Shown piece after piece: positions 7,920 through 16,272 of a DNA stretch of 64,000 bases. Below the pieces are notes generated by a model. It did not search any database. It had not been told where the DNA came from and saw only the letters and a list, made by a program, of their open reading frames with translations. The translations under genes and the position numbers were made by a program. Numbering within the stretch: the stretch's first letter is position 1; the number at the start of each line of letters is the position of its first letter. The stretch is from Pseudoduganella albidiflava (GTDB lineage Bacteria; Pseudomonadota; Gammaproteobacteria; Burkholderiales; Burkholderiaceae_D): positions 5,456,001 through 5,520,000 of the forward strand of contig NZ_CP036401.1 of assembly GCF_004322755.1 (NCBI RefSeq). Reading direction: 5' to 3'.

Positions 7920-7952
7920 AAAAGCCCGCCCACGGCCGAAGCGTGGGCAGGC
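7920..7952 (-). terminator. Intrinsic terminator after rhamnose isomerase
   Basis: On the minus strand GCCTGCCCAC and GTGGGCGGGC form a 10-bp stem (one mismatch) around a 9-nt loop, followed by TTTTGC. It lies 15 bp after the isomerase stop codon and is correctly oriented for it. Confidence 0.8.
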
Positions 7953-7966
7953 ATGAACGTCAAGGC

Positions 7967-9283
7967 TTAAACGATCCCGCTGCTGCTGGCGCCGGCCTTG
8001 GCCGGGCGCCGCTCGGCGGCGCCGTCCCGGTAGCCGGAAGAGCGGTACGCGGCGACCGGGTCGGCGGCACCGCCGGCACGCACGCGGGCCATTGCGAGGA
8101 TCGCCGACACGTCGGTACGGTAGGCTTTCTTCAGCGTTTGCGCGGCGTTCAGCACGTCGTTCGATTCCTGGAAACCGCGCAGCGCGTTGCGGTCCACCAG
8201 CGCGGCCTGCACGAAGGCACGCTGCACTTCCACGGCGGACGACATCAGGCTTTCGATCGGATCGGTCACGTTGTGCGACTGGTCCAGCATGTAGGCCGGG
8301 TTGAAGTCCGTGGCGCCGCTCTTCGCGCGTTCCGCCGCGTCAGCCAGCTCGTTGAACACCAGGAACAGCTGGAACGGGTTGATCGAGCCGGAATCCAGGT
8401 CGTCGTCGCCGTACTTGCTGTCGTTGAAGTGGAAGCCGCCCAGTTTGCCGAACTGCGCCAGGCGCGCCACGATCATCTCGATGTTCGTGTTCGGCGCGTG
8501 GTGTCCCAGGTCGACCAGGCATTTCGCCTTCGGGCCCAGTTCCGTGGCGCAGGCGAAGCTGGTGCCCCAGTCGGCGATCACGGTGGCGTAGAACGCCGGC
8601 TCGAACAGTTTATGCTCGATGAACACGTTCCAGTCGGCCGGCAGCGCGCCGTAGATGTCGCGCATGCTGTCCAGGTAGCGCTCCAGCGAGCCGCGCAGGT
8701 TGTTCTGGCCGGGGAAGTTGGCACCGTCGCCCACCCACACGGTCAGCGCCTTCGAGCCCAGCTTCTGGCCCAGTTCGATGCAGTCGATGTTGTGCTGCAC
8801 GGCTTGCGCGCGCGCCGCACCCGATTGCGCGGACAGGCTGCCGTACTTGTAGGTGTGGTCCTGGCCCTGCTGGTCCTGGAAGGTGTTCGAATTCACGGCG
8901 TCAAAGCCCAGGCCATAGCCGTCGGCGATTTCCTTCAGCGCTGCCGGGTCGTCGGTGCGGTCCCACGGGAAGTGCAGCGACACGGCCGGCGTGGCGCGCG
9001 TCAGCTGGTTGATCACGGCGCAGTCTTCCATCTTCTCGAACACGTTGCGCGGTTCGCCGCGGCCCGGGAAGCGGGCGAAGCGGGTGCCGCCGGTACCGGC
9101 GCCCCAGCTCGGCACGGCCACGGCGAAGGTGCCGGCCAGCGCCGTCAGCTTCTCGATGTCGACGCCGCGGCGCGCCAGCATGCCGCCCAGCGCGTCGTAG
9201 TCCGCCTGCAGGTCCGCCTGCTGCTGCGCGTTGTGCTCGGCCACCATATTAGCGTCGATCACGGGATTCTTAATGTCGGTCAT
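7967..9283 (-). CDS. rhaI: L-rhamnose isomerase (Pseudomonas/RhaI type)
   Basis: Cytoplasmic, metal-dependent isomerase converting L-rhamnose to L-rhamnulose, 438 residues. It belongs to the TIM-barrel type first known from Pseudomonas stutzeri rather than the E. coli RhaA type. Conserved metal-site segments are FIEHKLFEPAF (Glu about 219), VDLGHHAPNTNIE (Asp about 254) and GFHFNDSKYGDDDLD (His about 281 with following Asp residues). ATG 9283 is preferred over ATG 9298 because AAGGAG lies 6-7 nt before it. It lies downstream of the aldolase/dehydrogenase gene, about 108 bp away on the same strand, so the two probably share a transcript ended by the terminator at 7920. Confidence 0.93.
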   Translation of the reverse strand: MTDIKNPVIDANMVAEHNAQQQADLQADYDALGGMLARRGVDIEKLTALAGTFAVAVPSWGAGTGGTRFARFPGRGEPRNVFEKMEDCAVINQLTRATPAVSLHFPWDRTDDPAALKEIADGYGLGFDAVNSNTFQDQQGQDHTYKYGSLSAQSGAARAQAVQHNIDCIELGQKLGSKALTVWVGDGANFPGQNNLRGSLERYLDSMRDIYGALPADWNVFIEHKLFEPAFYATVIADWGTSFACATELGPKAKCLVDLGHHAPNTNIEMIVARLAQFGKLGGFHFNDSKYGDDDLDSGSINPFQLFLVFNELADAAERAKSGATDFNPAYMLDQSHNVTDPIESLMSSAVEVQRAFVQAALVDRNALRGFQESNDVLNAAQTLKKAYRTDVSAILAMARVRAGGAADPVAAYRSSGYRDGAAERRPAKAGASSSGIV

Positions 9284-9391
9284 GTTCGTCTCCTTCAAGT
9301 ACCGCCGCCGCGACGGGGCGCGGCGGCTTGCGTTTGGCTATTGGTATTATCTTGCTAAATGCGTCTGCTGGATGCGTCGGCTGAACAGCGA

Positions 9392-11491
9392 TCAGCGCGT
9401 GAACGCACCGGCGTTGCCGGCATCCACGTTCAGCACGTTGCCGGTGCTCTTCGCGGCCTTGTCGCTGGACAGGAAGTACACGGCTTCGGCGATATCTTCC
9501 GGCAGCACCGAGCGCTTCAGCATGCTGCGGTCGCGGTAGAAGGCTTCCACGTCGTCCGCCTCGATCTTGTTCGACTGGGCGCGTTCCTGCTTCCACTTGC
9601 CGTCCCAGATCTTCGAGCCCTTGATCACGGCGTCCGGGTTGACCACGTTGACGCGGATGCCCAGCGGTGCGCCTTCCAGCGCCACGCAGCGCGCCAGGTG
9701 GATCTCGGCGGCTTTCGCGGTGCAGTAGGCCGATGCGCCGGCCGAGGCGACCAGGCCGTTCTTCGAGGCGACGAACACCATCGAACCGCCCAGCTTCTGC
9801 GTCTTCATCATGCGGAAGGCGGCGCGGCTGGCCAGGAAGTAGCCTTTTACCAGGATGTCCTGGTTGCGGTCCCACACTTCCAGCGTGGTGTCTTCCAGCG
9901 GTGCCGAGGAAGCGATGCCGGCGTTCGAGATCAGCAGGTCGACACCGCCGAAGCGCAGCGCCGACTCGGTGAACACGGCTTCCACCTGCTCTTCGCTGGT
10001 GATATTGCCGGTGATCGTGGCCACGTTGTCCTTGCCGGCCACCTTGGCCAGCGAGCTTTTCGCCTCTTCCAGCGCGCCGCCGTCGATGTCGGTCAGCAGC
10101 ACGCAGGCGCCTTCGGACAGCAGCTGCTTCGCCACCGCCTGGCCGATGCCGCCGGCGCCGCCGGTGACGACCGCGATGCGGCCGGCCAGCGATTTCGGCT
10201 TCGGCATGCGCTGCAGCTTTGCTTCTTCCAGCAGCCAGTATTCGATGTCGAACGCTTCCTGCTCCGGCAGGCCGACATACTTGTCGACGCCGTTCGCGCC
10301 GCGCATCACGTTGATCGCGTTGACATAGAACTCGCCGGCGATGCGCGCGGTGGCCTTGTCCTTCGCGAACGACAGCATGCCCACGCCCGGGATCAGGTAG
10401 ATGATCGGGTTGGCGTCACGCACCGCTGGCGAGTTGTCGCGCTTGCAGCGGTTGTAGTACGCGGTGTAGTCGGCGCGGTAGGCTTCCAGCGCGTCGTCCA
10501 GGCCGGCGGCCACGGCATCGAAGTCCGGCTTGGTCGGGTCGAAGTCGACCACGAACGGGCGGATCTTGGTGCGCAGGAAGTGGTCCGGGCACGAGGTGCC
10601 CAGCGCCGCCAGCGGTGCCAGGTCGGCGCTGTTGACGAATTCCAGGATCGTGTCGGAATCCTCGAAGTGGCCCAGCTTGTATTCGGTCTTGCTGATCTTG
10701 CCGCGCAGCAGGGGCATCAGTTTCGCGGCGAACGCGGCGCGCTCGGCCGGCGGCAGGGACTGGTGCTTCTGGCCGCCGAACACCGGTTGCGCGATATTCG
10801 CTTCCAGCCATTCCTCGGCGCGCTTGATGATCGCCAGCGTGGTTTCGTAGGCTTCCTTGGCGGTGTCGCCCCAGGTGAACAGGCCGTGGCCTTCCAGGAT
10901 GATGCCTTTCAGCTGCGGCTGTTCGGTCGACAGTTTTTCCAGGTCCAGGCCCAGGTCGAAGCCGGGGCGCTTCCATGGCAGCCAGCCCAGCACGCCTTCG
11001 AAGATCTTTTCCGTCAGCGCGCGGCTGTTGGCGGTCGCGGCGATCGCGATCACGGAATCCGGGTGCATGTGGTCGACATGCTTCTTGTTGATGTAGGCAT
11101 GCAGCGGCGTATCGATCGATGCGGCGCGCGGGTTCAGGTTGAACGTGGCGTGCGGCAGGTAGCCGACCATTTCATCTTCGTGCTCCAGGCCGCGGTAGCG
11201 CTTCTTCAGCGCATGCAGCTTGTCCAGGTACAGCGTCGAGAAGCCATCCAGTTTGATGCTGCCCAGGTCGCCGCCCGAGCCCTTGACCCACAGTACCTCG
11301 ACTTGTTCACCCGTCAGCGGGTCTTCCATCATCACCTTGGCCGATGTGTTGCCGCCGCCGAAGTTGGTGATGCGCAGGTCCGAGCCCAGCAAATTGGAGC
11401 GGTACAGCAGCAGCTCCGGTTCGCTCATCGTTGCGGCCTTCGCGTCATCCCACAGCGACGTGATGGGCTGTTTCTGCTTCGGTTGGTTCAT
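9392..11491 (-). CDS. rhaD: Bifunctional rhamnulose-1-phosphate aldolase/L-lactaldehyde dehydrogenase
   Basis: 699-residue fusion. Residues 1 to about 430 form a class II aldolase with zinc-binding histidines in PHATFNL, HVDHMHPDS and EGHGLFTWG; this half cleaves L-rhamnulose-1-phosphate to DHAP and L-lactaldehyde. Residues 440-699 form a short-chain dehydrogenase with the nucleotide motif TGGAGGIG, NAG and the YCTAK catalytic motif, expected to oxidise lactaldehyde to lactate. This two-domain arrangement is known from rhizobia and bacilli. ATG 11491 is chosen because GGAGA precedes it, whereas the upstream in-frame starts encode non-conserved residues. It is divergent from the regulator/transporter operon across a 316-bp control region. 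Confidence 0.93.
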   Translation of the reverse strand: MNQPKQKQPITSLWDDAKAATMSEPELLLYRSNLLGSDLRITNFGGGNTSAKVMMEDPLTGEQVEVLWVKGSGGDLGSIKLDGFSTLYLDKLHALKKRYRGLEHEDEMVGYLPHATFNLNPRAASIDTPLHAYINKKHVDHMHPDSVIAIAATANSRALTEKIFEGVLGWLPWKRPGFDLGLDLEKLSTEQPQLKGIILEGHGLFTWGDTAKEAYETTLAIIKRAEEWLEANIAQPVFGGQKHQSLPPAERAAFAAKLMPLLRGKISKTEYKLGHFEDSDTILEFVNSADLAPLAALGTSCPDHFLRTKIRPFVVDFDPTKPDFDAVAAGLDDALEAYRADYTAYYNRCKRDNSPAVRDANPIIYLIPGVGMLSFAKDKATARIAGEFYVNAINVMRGANGVDKYVGLPEQEAFDIEYWLLEEAKLQRMPKPKSLAGRIAVVTGGAGGIGQAVAKQLLSEGACVLLTDIDGGALEEAKSSLAKVAGKDNVATITGNITSEEQVEAVFTESALRFGGVDLLISNAGIASSAPLEDTTLEVWDRNQDILVKGYFLASRAAFRMMKTQKLGGSMVFVASKNGLVASAGASAYCTAKAAEIHLARCVALEGAPLGIRVNVVNPDAVIKGSKIWDGKWKQERAQSNKIEADDVEAFYRDRSMLKRSVLPEDIAEAVYFLSSDKAAKSTGNVLNVDAGNAGAFTR

Positions 11492-11569
11492 GTGGTCTCC
11501 ATCGTTGATTTGCATTCGGTTTTGCCCCCGTTTCCGCTCATTTTCCGGCCGGTCAAGCAAGCGGAGTCA

Positions 11570-11598
11570 GTAGAAATCAGAGCCCTCGGGGGTGTCAA
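11570..11598 (-). promoter_or_regulatory. Candidate sigma-70 promoter of the rhaD-rhaI transcript
   Basis: On the minus strand TTGACA (11598-11593) is followed by 17 nt and TTCTAC (11575-11570). The -35 box is perfect but the -10 is weak, which would suit an activated or derepressed promoter. It would give a leader of about 70 nt before the ATG at 11491. Confidence 0.4.
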
Positions 11599-11635
11599 TG
11601 CACAAGCGATCAACATCGTGACCAAGAATGAATTA

Positions 11636-11658
11636 ATCATTTACTTGAGCGAAATGAT
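11636..11658. promoter_or_regulatory. Candidate operator 1 of the rhamnose regulator
   Basis: Imperfect palindrome with ATCAT and ATGAT arms around TTACTTGAGCGAA. The core TTGAGCG recurs exactly 51 bp away in operator 2, so both sites would face the same side of the helix. It lies in the divergent rhaD / deoR control region. Confidence 0.55.
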
Positions 11659-11686
11659 CAGAACGTGACAAGGCATTTTGGAAAAA

Positions 11687-11711
11687 ATCATACATTTGAG
11701 CGCAGGATGAT
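11687..11711. promoter_or_regulatory. Candidate operator 2 of the rhamnose regulator
   Basis: Second copy of the ATCAT ... TTGAGCG ... ATGAT element, with arms five bases long and a spacer two bases longer than in operator 1. It ends 12 bp before the -35 box of the regulator/transporter promoter, a position suited to autoregulation. Confidence 0.55.
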
Positions 11712-11723
11712 TGACCGGTCACT

Positions 11724-11752
11724 TTGAATGGGTTTAGGCTTGCCCTTAATAA
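11724..11752 (+). promoter_or_regulatory. Candidate sigma-70 promoter of the deoR-rhaSTPQK operon
   Basis: TTGAAT (11724-11729), 17-nt spacer, TAATAA (11747-11752). The start site would fall near 11759, about 50 nt before the ATG at 11808. Confidence 0.5.
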
Positions 11753-11807
11753 ATAGACCACTCCCGGCATCCGCCGCGAAGTAGGATCACGACAAGGAGA
11801 CGGAAAC

Positions 11808-12674
11808 ATGGTGAATCACAAGCGCCGTAAACGTTTGCTCAAACTGCTCGCCGAGCACCAGAATGCCAGCGTTCCCCAGCTGGTCGAATGGCTGAGCGCT
11901 TCCCCCGCCACCGTGCGCCGCGACATCAGCTGGCTGGCCGCGCGCAACCTGCTGACCCGCACCCGCGGCGGCGCGGCGAACCTGGCGCAGAAGAAGCGCA
12001 ACCTCACGCTCACGAGCGAAACCTTCGAACACAACATCCAGTGCTTTGCCGACCGCAAGCGCGCCATTGCCCGCTACGCGGCCGGCATGTGCGAGGAAGG
12101 CGAAACCATCGTCATCAACGGCGGCACCACCACGTTCATGATGGCGGACTTCCTGGTCGACAAGCACCTGAAGATCCTCACCAACTCGTTCCTGATGGCC
12201 GAGCGCCTGCTGCTGTCGTCGGAAAACGAAGTGATCCTCCCGGGCGGCAAGGTGTACCGTGAGCAGAACGTGATTCTTTCGCCGTTCGACAACGACATCA
12301 CGCAGCACCACTACGCGGCGAAGATGTTCATGAGCGTGTATGGCCTGTCGCTGCTGGGCCTGATGGAAGCGGACCCGCTGCTGATCCAGGCCGAGAAGCG
12401 CCTGATCGGCCAGGCCGAGGAACTGATCGTGCTGGCGGACAGCTCCAAGTTCGCCAAGAAGGCCGGCCTGATCCTGTGCGGCCTCGATCGGGTGTCGTGC
12501 GTGATCACCGATACCAATGCGTCGGATGCCGCCGTCCAGCTGCTCGAGCAGTCCGGCGTGAAAGTCGTGACCGTGCAGCCGGAGCCCGTGCCGACCCAGG
12601 TGGCGTCGCTGCAGTTCTCGCACGGCTACGACTTCCCCGCATCATCGCTGTTCCATCCGGAGGCTGCACATTGA
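11808..12674 (+). CDS. DeoR-family transcriptional regulator of rhamnose use
   Basis: 288 residues. The N-terminal DeoR winged helix-turn-helix (RRKRLLKLLAEHQNASVPQL ... SPATVRRDISWL) is followed by a DeoR sugar-phosphate sensor domain with the typical GGTTT motif (INGGTTTFMM), the LTNSFLMAE strand and a LADSSKF motif. Ligands of such domains are usually phosphorylated sugars, here plausibly rhamnulose-1-phosphate or a product. ATG 11808 has a strong AAGGAG site. It is the first gene of the rhaSTPQK operon and overlaps rhaS as TTGA. Two matching palindromes upstream (11636, 11687) are its likely operators. Confidence 0.88.
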   Translation: MVNHKRRKRLLKLLAEHQNASVPQLVEWLSASPATVRRDISWLAARNLLTRTRGGAANLAQKKRNLTLTSETFEHNIQCFADRKRAIARYAAGMCEEGETIVINGGTTTFMMADFLVDKHLKILTNSFLMAERLLLSSENEVILPGGKVYREQNVILSPFDNDITQHHYAAKMFMSVYGLSLLGLMEADPLLIQAEKRLIGQAEELIVLADSSKFAKKAGLILCGLDRVSCVITDTNASDAAVQLLEQSGVKVVTVQPEPVPTQVASLQFSHGYDFPASSLFHPEAAH

Positions 12675-13714
12675 AACGCAAGACTTTTATCTACGCGGCG
12701 CTGGCCGCCGCGGTCAGCGCGGCCTGCATGACGGGCTGCGGCCAGAAGAGCGACAACGCCGCCGCCGGTGCCGGTGGCGCGAATGGTGAAAAAATCCGCA
12801 TTGCGATGGTCGTGAAAAGCCTGGGCAACGGCTTCTTCGATGCGGCCCACACGGGCGCCAAGGAAGCTGCCGGCCAGCTGAAGGACGTGGAAATCATCTA
12901 CACCGGCCCGACCACGCCGTCGGCCGAAGGGCAGATCGAAATCGTCAACTCGCTGATCAGCCAGAAGGTCGATGCGATCGTGATTTCCGCCAACGATCCG
13001 AATGCGCTGGTGCCGATCGCCAAGAAGGCCATGCAGCGCGGCATCAAGGTGGTGTCGTTCGACAGCGGCCTGGCGCAGGAAGGCCGGCTGATGCAGCTGA
13101 ATCCTTCCAACGCCGAACTGATCGCCCGCAAGCAGCTGCAGATGGCGGCCGGCTCGATTGGCGGCGCCGGCGAGATCGCGATCCTGTCCGCTTCGGCGCA
13201 GGCCACCAACCAGAATATCTGGATCGACGTGATGAAGTCGCAGTTGGCCACGCCCGAATTCTCCAAGCTCAAGCTGGTGGCCACCACCTATGGCGACGAC
13301 CAGTCCGACAAGAGCTACCGCGAGGCGATCGGCCTGCTGCGCAGCTACCCGAACCTGAAGGCGATCATCGCGCCGACCACGGTCGGTATCGTGGCGGCAT
13401 CGAAGGCCGTGGTCGACGAGAACGTGGTCGGCAAGGTGTTCGTCACGGGCCTGGGCCTGCCCTCCGAGATGGCCGGCCACGTGAAGAGCGGCGCCGTGAA
13501 GGAATTCGCGATCTGGAATCCGATCGACCTGGGCTACGCGGCCACCTATGCCGCGTATGACTTCGTCAAGGGCGCGCCCGATGCCAAGGCGGGCGGCAAG
13601 TTCGCCGCGGGCCGGATGGGCAATATCGCGATCGACGCGAAAGGCGAGGCCGCGATGGCCGAACCGTTCACGTACAACCGCGACAACGTCGACAAATTCG
13701 CCAAGATCTTCTAA
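12671..13714 (+). CDS. rhaS: Rhamnose ABC transporter, substrate-binding protein
   Basis: 347-residue periplasmic binding protein of the sugar-binding (type I, RhaS-like) family. It begins with TTG at 12671, overlapping the regulator's stop codon; GGAGG lies 7 nt upstream and supports this start. The N-terminus is a signal sequence that ends in MTGC, a possible lipobox, so it may be lipid-anchored. The mature domain shows the family motifs KIRIAMVVKSLGNGFFD, GPTTPSAEGQIEIVNSLI, VDAIVISANDPNAL and AIIAPTTVGIVAAS. In Rhizobium RhaS delivers L-rhamnose to RhaP/RhaQ. The operon context gives the substrate here. Confidence 0.9.
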   Translation: MKRKTFIYAALAAAVSAACMTGCGQKSDNAAAGAGGANGEKIRIAMVVKSLGNGFFDAAHTGAKEAAGQLKDVEIIYTGPTTPSAEGQIEIVNSLISQKVDAIVISANDPNALVPIAKKAMQRGIKVVSFDSGLAQEGRLMQLNPSNAELIARKQLQMAAGSIGGAGEIAILSASAQATNQNIWIDVMKSQLATPEFSKLKLVATTYGDDQSDKSYREAIGLLRSYPNLKAIIAPTTVGIVAASKAVVDENVVGKVFVTGLGLPSEMAGHVKSGAVKEFAIWNPIDLGYAATYAAYDFVKGAPDAKAGGKFAAGRMGNIAIDAKGEAAMAEPFTYNRDNVDKFAKIF

Positions 13715-13717
13715 GCC

Positions 13718-15268
13718 ATGCAACAGACAACGAACACACCTGCCGGGAGTGCCATCCCGGCGGGCGAGGCCGTGCTGCGCCTCGAGGGCATCTGCAAGCG
13801 CTTCGGCGGCATCACCGCGCTCAATAAAATGGCACTCACGGTGCGCGCCGGCGAAGTCATGGCCCTGCTGGGCGAGAACGGCGCGGGCAAGTCCACCCTG
13901 GTGAAGACGCTGACCGGCATCTACCAGCCGGACGAAGGCACCATCACGCTCAATGGCCAGCGCGTGCAGTTCGCCAACGCGCAGGATGCGATGCATGCCG
14001 GGATCACGGCGGTGCACCAGGAAAGCGTGATGTTCGACGAGCTGACCGTGGCCGAGAACATCTACGTGGGCCGCCAGCCGCAAAAGGGTGGCCGCATCGA
14101 CTGGGGCCGCATCGAACGCGAGGCCGAGCAGCTGTTCGCGCGGCTCGAGGTACCGCTACCTGTGCGCACGAAGGTGAAAGACCTGTCGGTGGCGCAGCGC
14201 CACTTCGTCGAGATCGCCCGCGCCCTGTCGCAGGATGCCCGCGTGGTGATCCTCGACGAGCCGACCGCCGCGCTGTCGCAGCGCGAGATCGGTGAGCTGT
14301 ACCGCATCATCAATCAGTTGAAGGCGGCCGGCACGGCCATCATCTTCATCACCCACAAGTTCGACGAGATCTACGCCGTGGCGGACCGCTACACGGTGCT
14401 GCGCGATGGCCACTACATCACCGAAGGCGTGCTGGCCGACATCACCGAAGGCGAACTGGTGTCGCTGATGGTGGGCCGCGCCGTGACGCAGGCGTATCCG
14501 AAGGCGGACGTGACGCCGGGCGCCACGCTGCTCGAAGTAAGGAATTTCTGCCATCCCACCGAATTCGACGACGTCTCCTTCTCGCTGAAGAAGGGCGAGA
14601 TCCTGGGCTTCTACGGCCTGGTGGGCGCCGGCCGCTCGGAAGTGATGCAGGCCCTGTTCGGGCTGACGAAACCATCGCGCGGCACGGTGCTCATCGACGG
14701 CAAGGAAGTCAAGATCGGCTGCGCCGCCGAGGGCATCGCGCACGGCATCGCCTACGTGCCGGAAGACCGCCAGCACCAGGGCGCGCACCTGACGATGCCG
14801 ATCCTGCACAACATCACGCTGCCGATCCTGGACAAGATGGGCTGGTTCCTGCGCGGCGGGAAAGCCAAACGCGAGTCGCTGGGGGTGGCGCGGCTGTACA
14901 GCGAGCAGCTGGAACTGAAGGCGCACCACCTGCGCCAGAACGTGTCCGAACTTTCCGGCGGCAACCAGCAGAAGGTCGTGCTGGGCAAGTGGCTGGCCAC
15001 CAATCCGAAAGTGATCATCCTCGATGAACCGACCAAGGGCATCGACATCGGCTCGAAGGCGGCGGTGCACCGCTTCGTCGGCGAACTGGTGCAGCAGGGC
15101 CTGTCGGTGATCCTCGTCTCGTCCGAACTGCCGGAAGTGCTGGGGCTGTCGGACCGCATCGTGGTGATGCACCAGGGCCGCGTCGAGCGCGTGTATGCGC
15201 GCGGCGAGGCGACACCGGAGAATGTTTGCGCGGCCGCCTCGGGCGCCGTGCTGGAGGAAGCGGCGTGA
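13718..15268 (+). CDS. rhaT: Rhamnose ABC transporter, ATP-binding protein
   Basis: 516-residue double-ABC ATPase of the carbohydrate-uptake (CUT2) type. The first cassette has Walker A GENGAGKS (residues 52-59) and Walker B VILDEPTAALS. The second has the degenerate P-loop GLVGAGRSE typical of CUT2 proteins, a signature LSGGNQQK near 413 and IILDEPTKGID. It energises RhaP/RhaQ. The gene starts 3 bp after the rhaS stop and overlaps rhaP by four bases (GTGA). Confidence 0.92.
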   Translation: MQQTTNTPAGSAIPAGEAVLRLEGICKRFGGITALNKMALTVRAGEVMALLGENGAGKSTLVKTLTGIYQPDEGTITLNGQRVQFANAQDAMHAGITAVHQESVMFDELTVAENIYVGRQPQKGGRIDWGRIEREAEQLFARLEVPLPVRTKVKDLSVAQRHFVEIARALSQDARVVILDEPTAALSQREIGELYRIINQLKAAGTAIIFITHKFDEIYAVADRYTVLRDGHYITEGVLADITEGELVSLMVGRAVTQAYPKADVTPGATLLEVRNFCHPTEFDDVSFSLKKGEILGFYGLVGAGRSEVMQALFGLTKPSRGTVLIDGKEVKIGCAAEGIAHGIAYVPEDRQHQGAHLTMPILHNITLPILDKMGWFLRGGKAKRESLGVARLYSEQLELKAHHLRQNVSELSGGNQQKVVLGKWLATNPKVIILDEPTKGIDIGSKAAVHRFVGELVQQGLSVILVSSELPEVLGLSDRIVVMHQGRVERVYARGEATPENVCAAASGAVLEEAA

Positions 15269-16272
15269 AAGCAATGAAAAGGGAAATGCTGCTGGCCGCG
15301 TCCATCGTGGTATTGATCATCGGCGTGGGCATGCGCGCACCCGTGTTCATCACCGGTGCCAGCCTGGCCAACCTGCTGACGGACAGCACGCTGCTGGTCA
15401 TGCTGGCGCTGGCGCAGATGCTGGTGATCGTCACGCGCGGCGTCGACCTGTCGGTGGCGTCGAACCTCGCCTTGTCGGGCATGGCCGCCGCCCTGCTGGC
15501 CGCCAACAATCCTGGCCTGCCGCTGCCCGTGATCGTGCTGGCCGCCGCCGCGCTCGGCCTCGTGCTGGGGCTCGTCAACGGCTACCTTATCGGCTACCTG
15601 GACTTGCCGGCCATCGTCGTCACGCTGGGTACGATGAGCGTGTACCGCGGGCTGGTGTTCGTGCTGTCCGGCGGCGCGTGGGTGTCGTCGCACCAGATGC
15701 CGGAAGCGTTCATCGCCTTCCCGCTCACGAAGTTCCTGGGCGTGACGAACCTGGTGTGGATCGCGTTCATCGTGGTGTTGGCCGCCTGGTACCTGGCCAG
15801 CCACAGCCGCTTCGGCCGCGACCTGTACGCGGTGGGTAACGCGCCGTCGTGCGCCCGCTATGTCGGCATCCCGATGGCGCAGCGGCTGCTGTGGACCTAC
15901 GGGATTTCCGGACTGGTGGCCGGCGTGTGCGGCTACCTGTGGGTGGCGCGCTACGCGGTGGCCTACACCGAGATCGCCTACGGCTTCGAATTCACCGTGA
16001 TCGCCGCGTGCGTGATCGGCGGCATCAACATCGCCGGCGGCACCGGTTCCGTGGCCGGCGCCGTGCTGGGCGCGCTGTTCCTGGCCGTGATCGGCAACGC
16101 GCTGCCGGTGGTGAAGGTATCGCCGTTCTGGCAAAGCGCGCTGACCGGCGCCGTGATCCTGGTCGCCGTGCTGATCAACGCCCGCGACCGCAAGAAGGAA
16201 GGCCGGCAGATCCTGCCGCTGCACCTCGACAATCACTCCTCGCCAACCGCACCTGTCCGGAGCGCCGCGTGA
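15265..16272 (+). CDS. rhaP: Rhamnose ABC transporter, permease
   Basis: 335-residue inner-membrane permease of the CUT2/BPD family, with about eight to ten hydrophobic segments, the VTRGVDLSVASNLALSGM loop and the IGGINIAGGTGSVAGAVLGA motif characteristic of ribose/rhamnose permeases. GTG at 15265 is preferred: GGAGG lies 7 nt upstream and the start overlaps the rhaT stop as GTGA; ATG 15274 is the alternative. A heterodimer with RhaQ is expected. Confidence 0.88.
   Translation: MKAMKREMLLAASIVVLIIGVGMRAPVFITGASLANLLTDSTLLVMLALAQMLVIVTRGVDLSVASNLALSGMAAALLAANNPGLPLPVIVLAAAALGLVLGLVNGYLIGYLDLPAIVVTLGTMSVYRGLVFVLSGGAWVSSHQMPEAFIAFPLTKFLGVTNLVWIAFIVVLAAWYLASHSRFGRDLYAVGNAPSCARYVGIPMAQRLLWTYGISGLVAGVCGYLWVARYAVAYTEIAYGFEFTVIAACVIGGINIAGGTGSVAGAVLGALFLAVIGNALPVVKVSPFWQSALTGAVILVAVLINARDRKKEGRQILPLHLDNHSSPTAPVRSAA

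Noticed and set aside
12476..12670. N-terminal extension of rhaS into the regulator gene
   Set aside because: The extension reads the regulator in another frame; the TTG at 12671 has a GGAGG site and begins the signal sequence.
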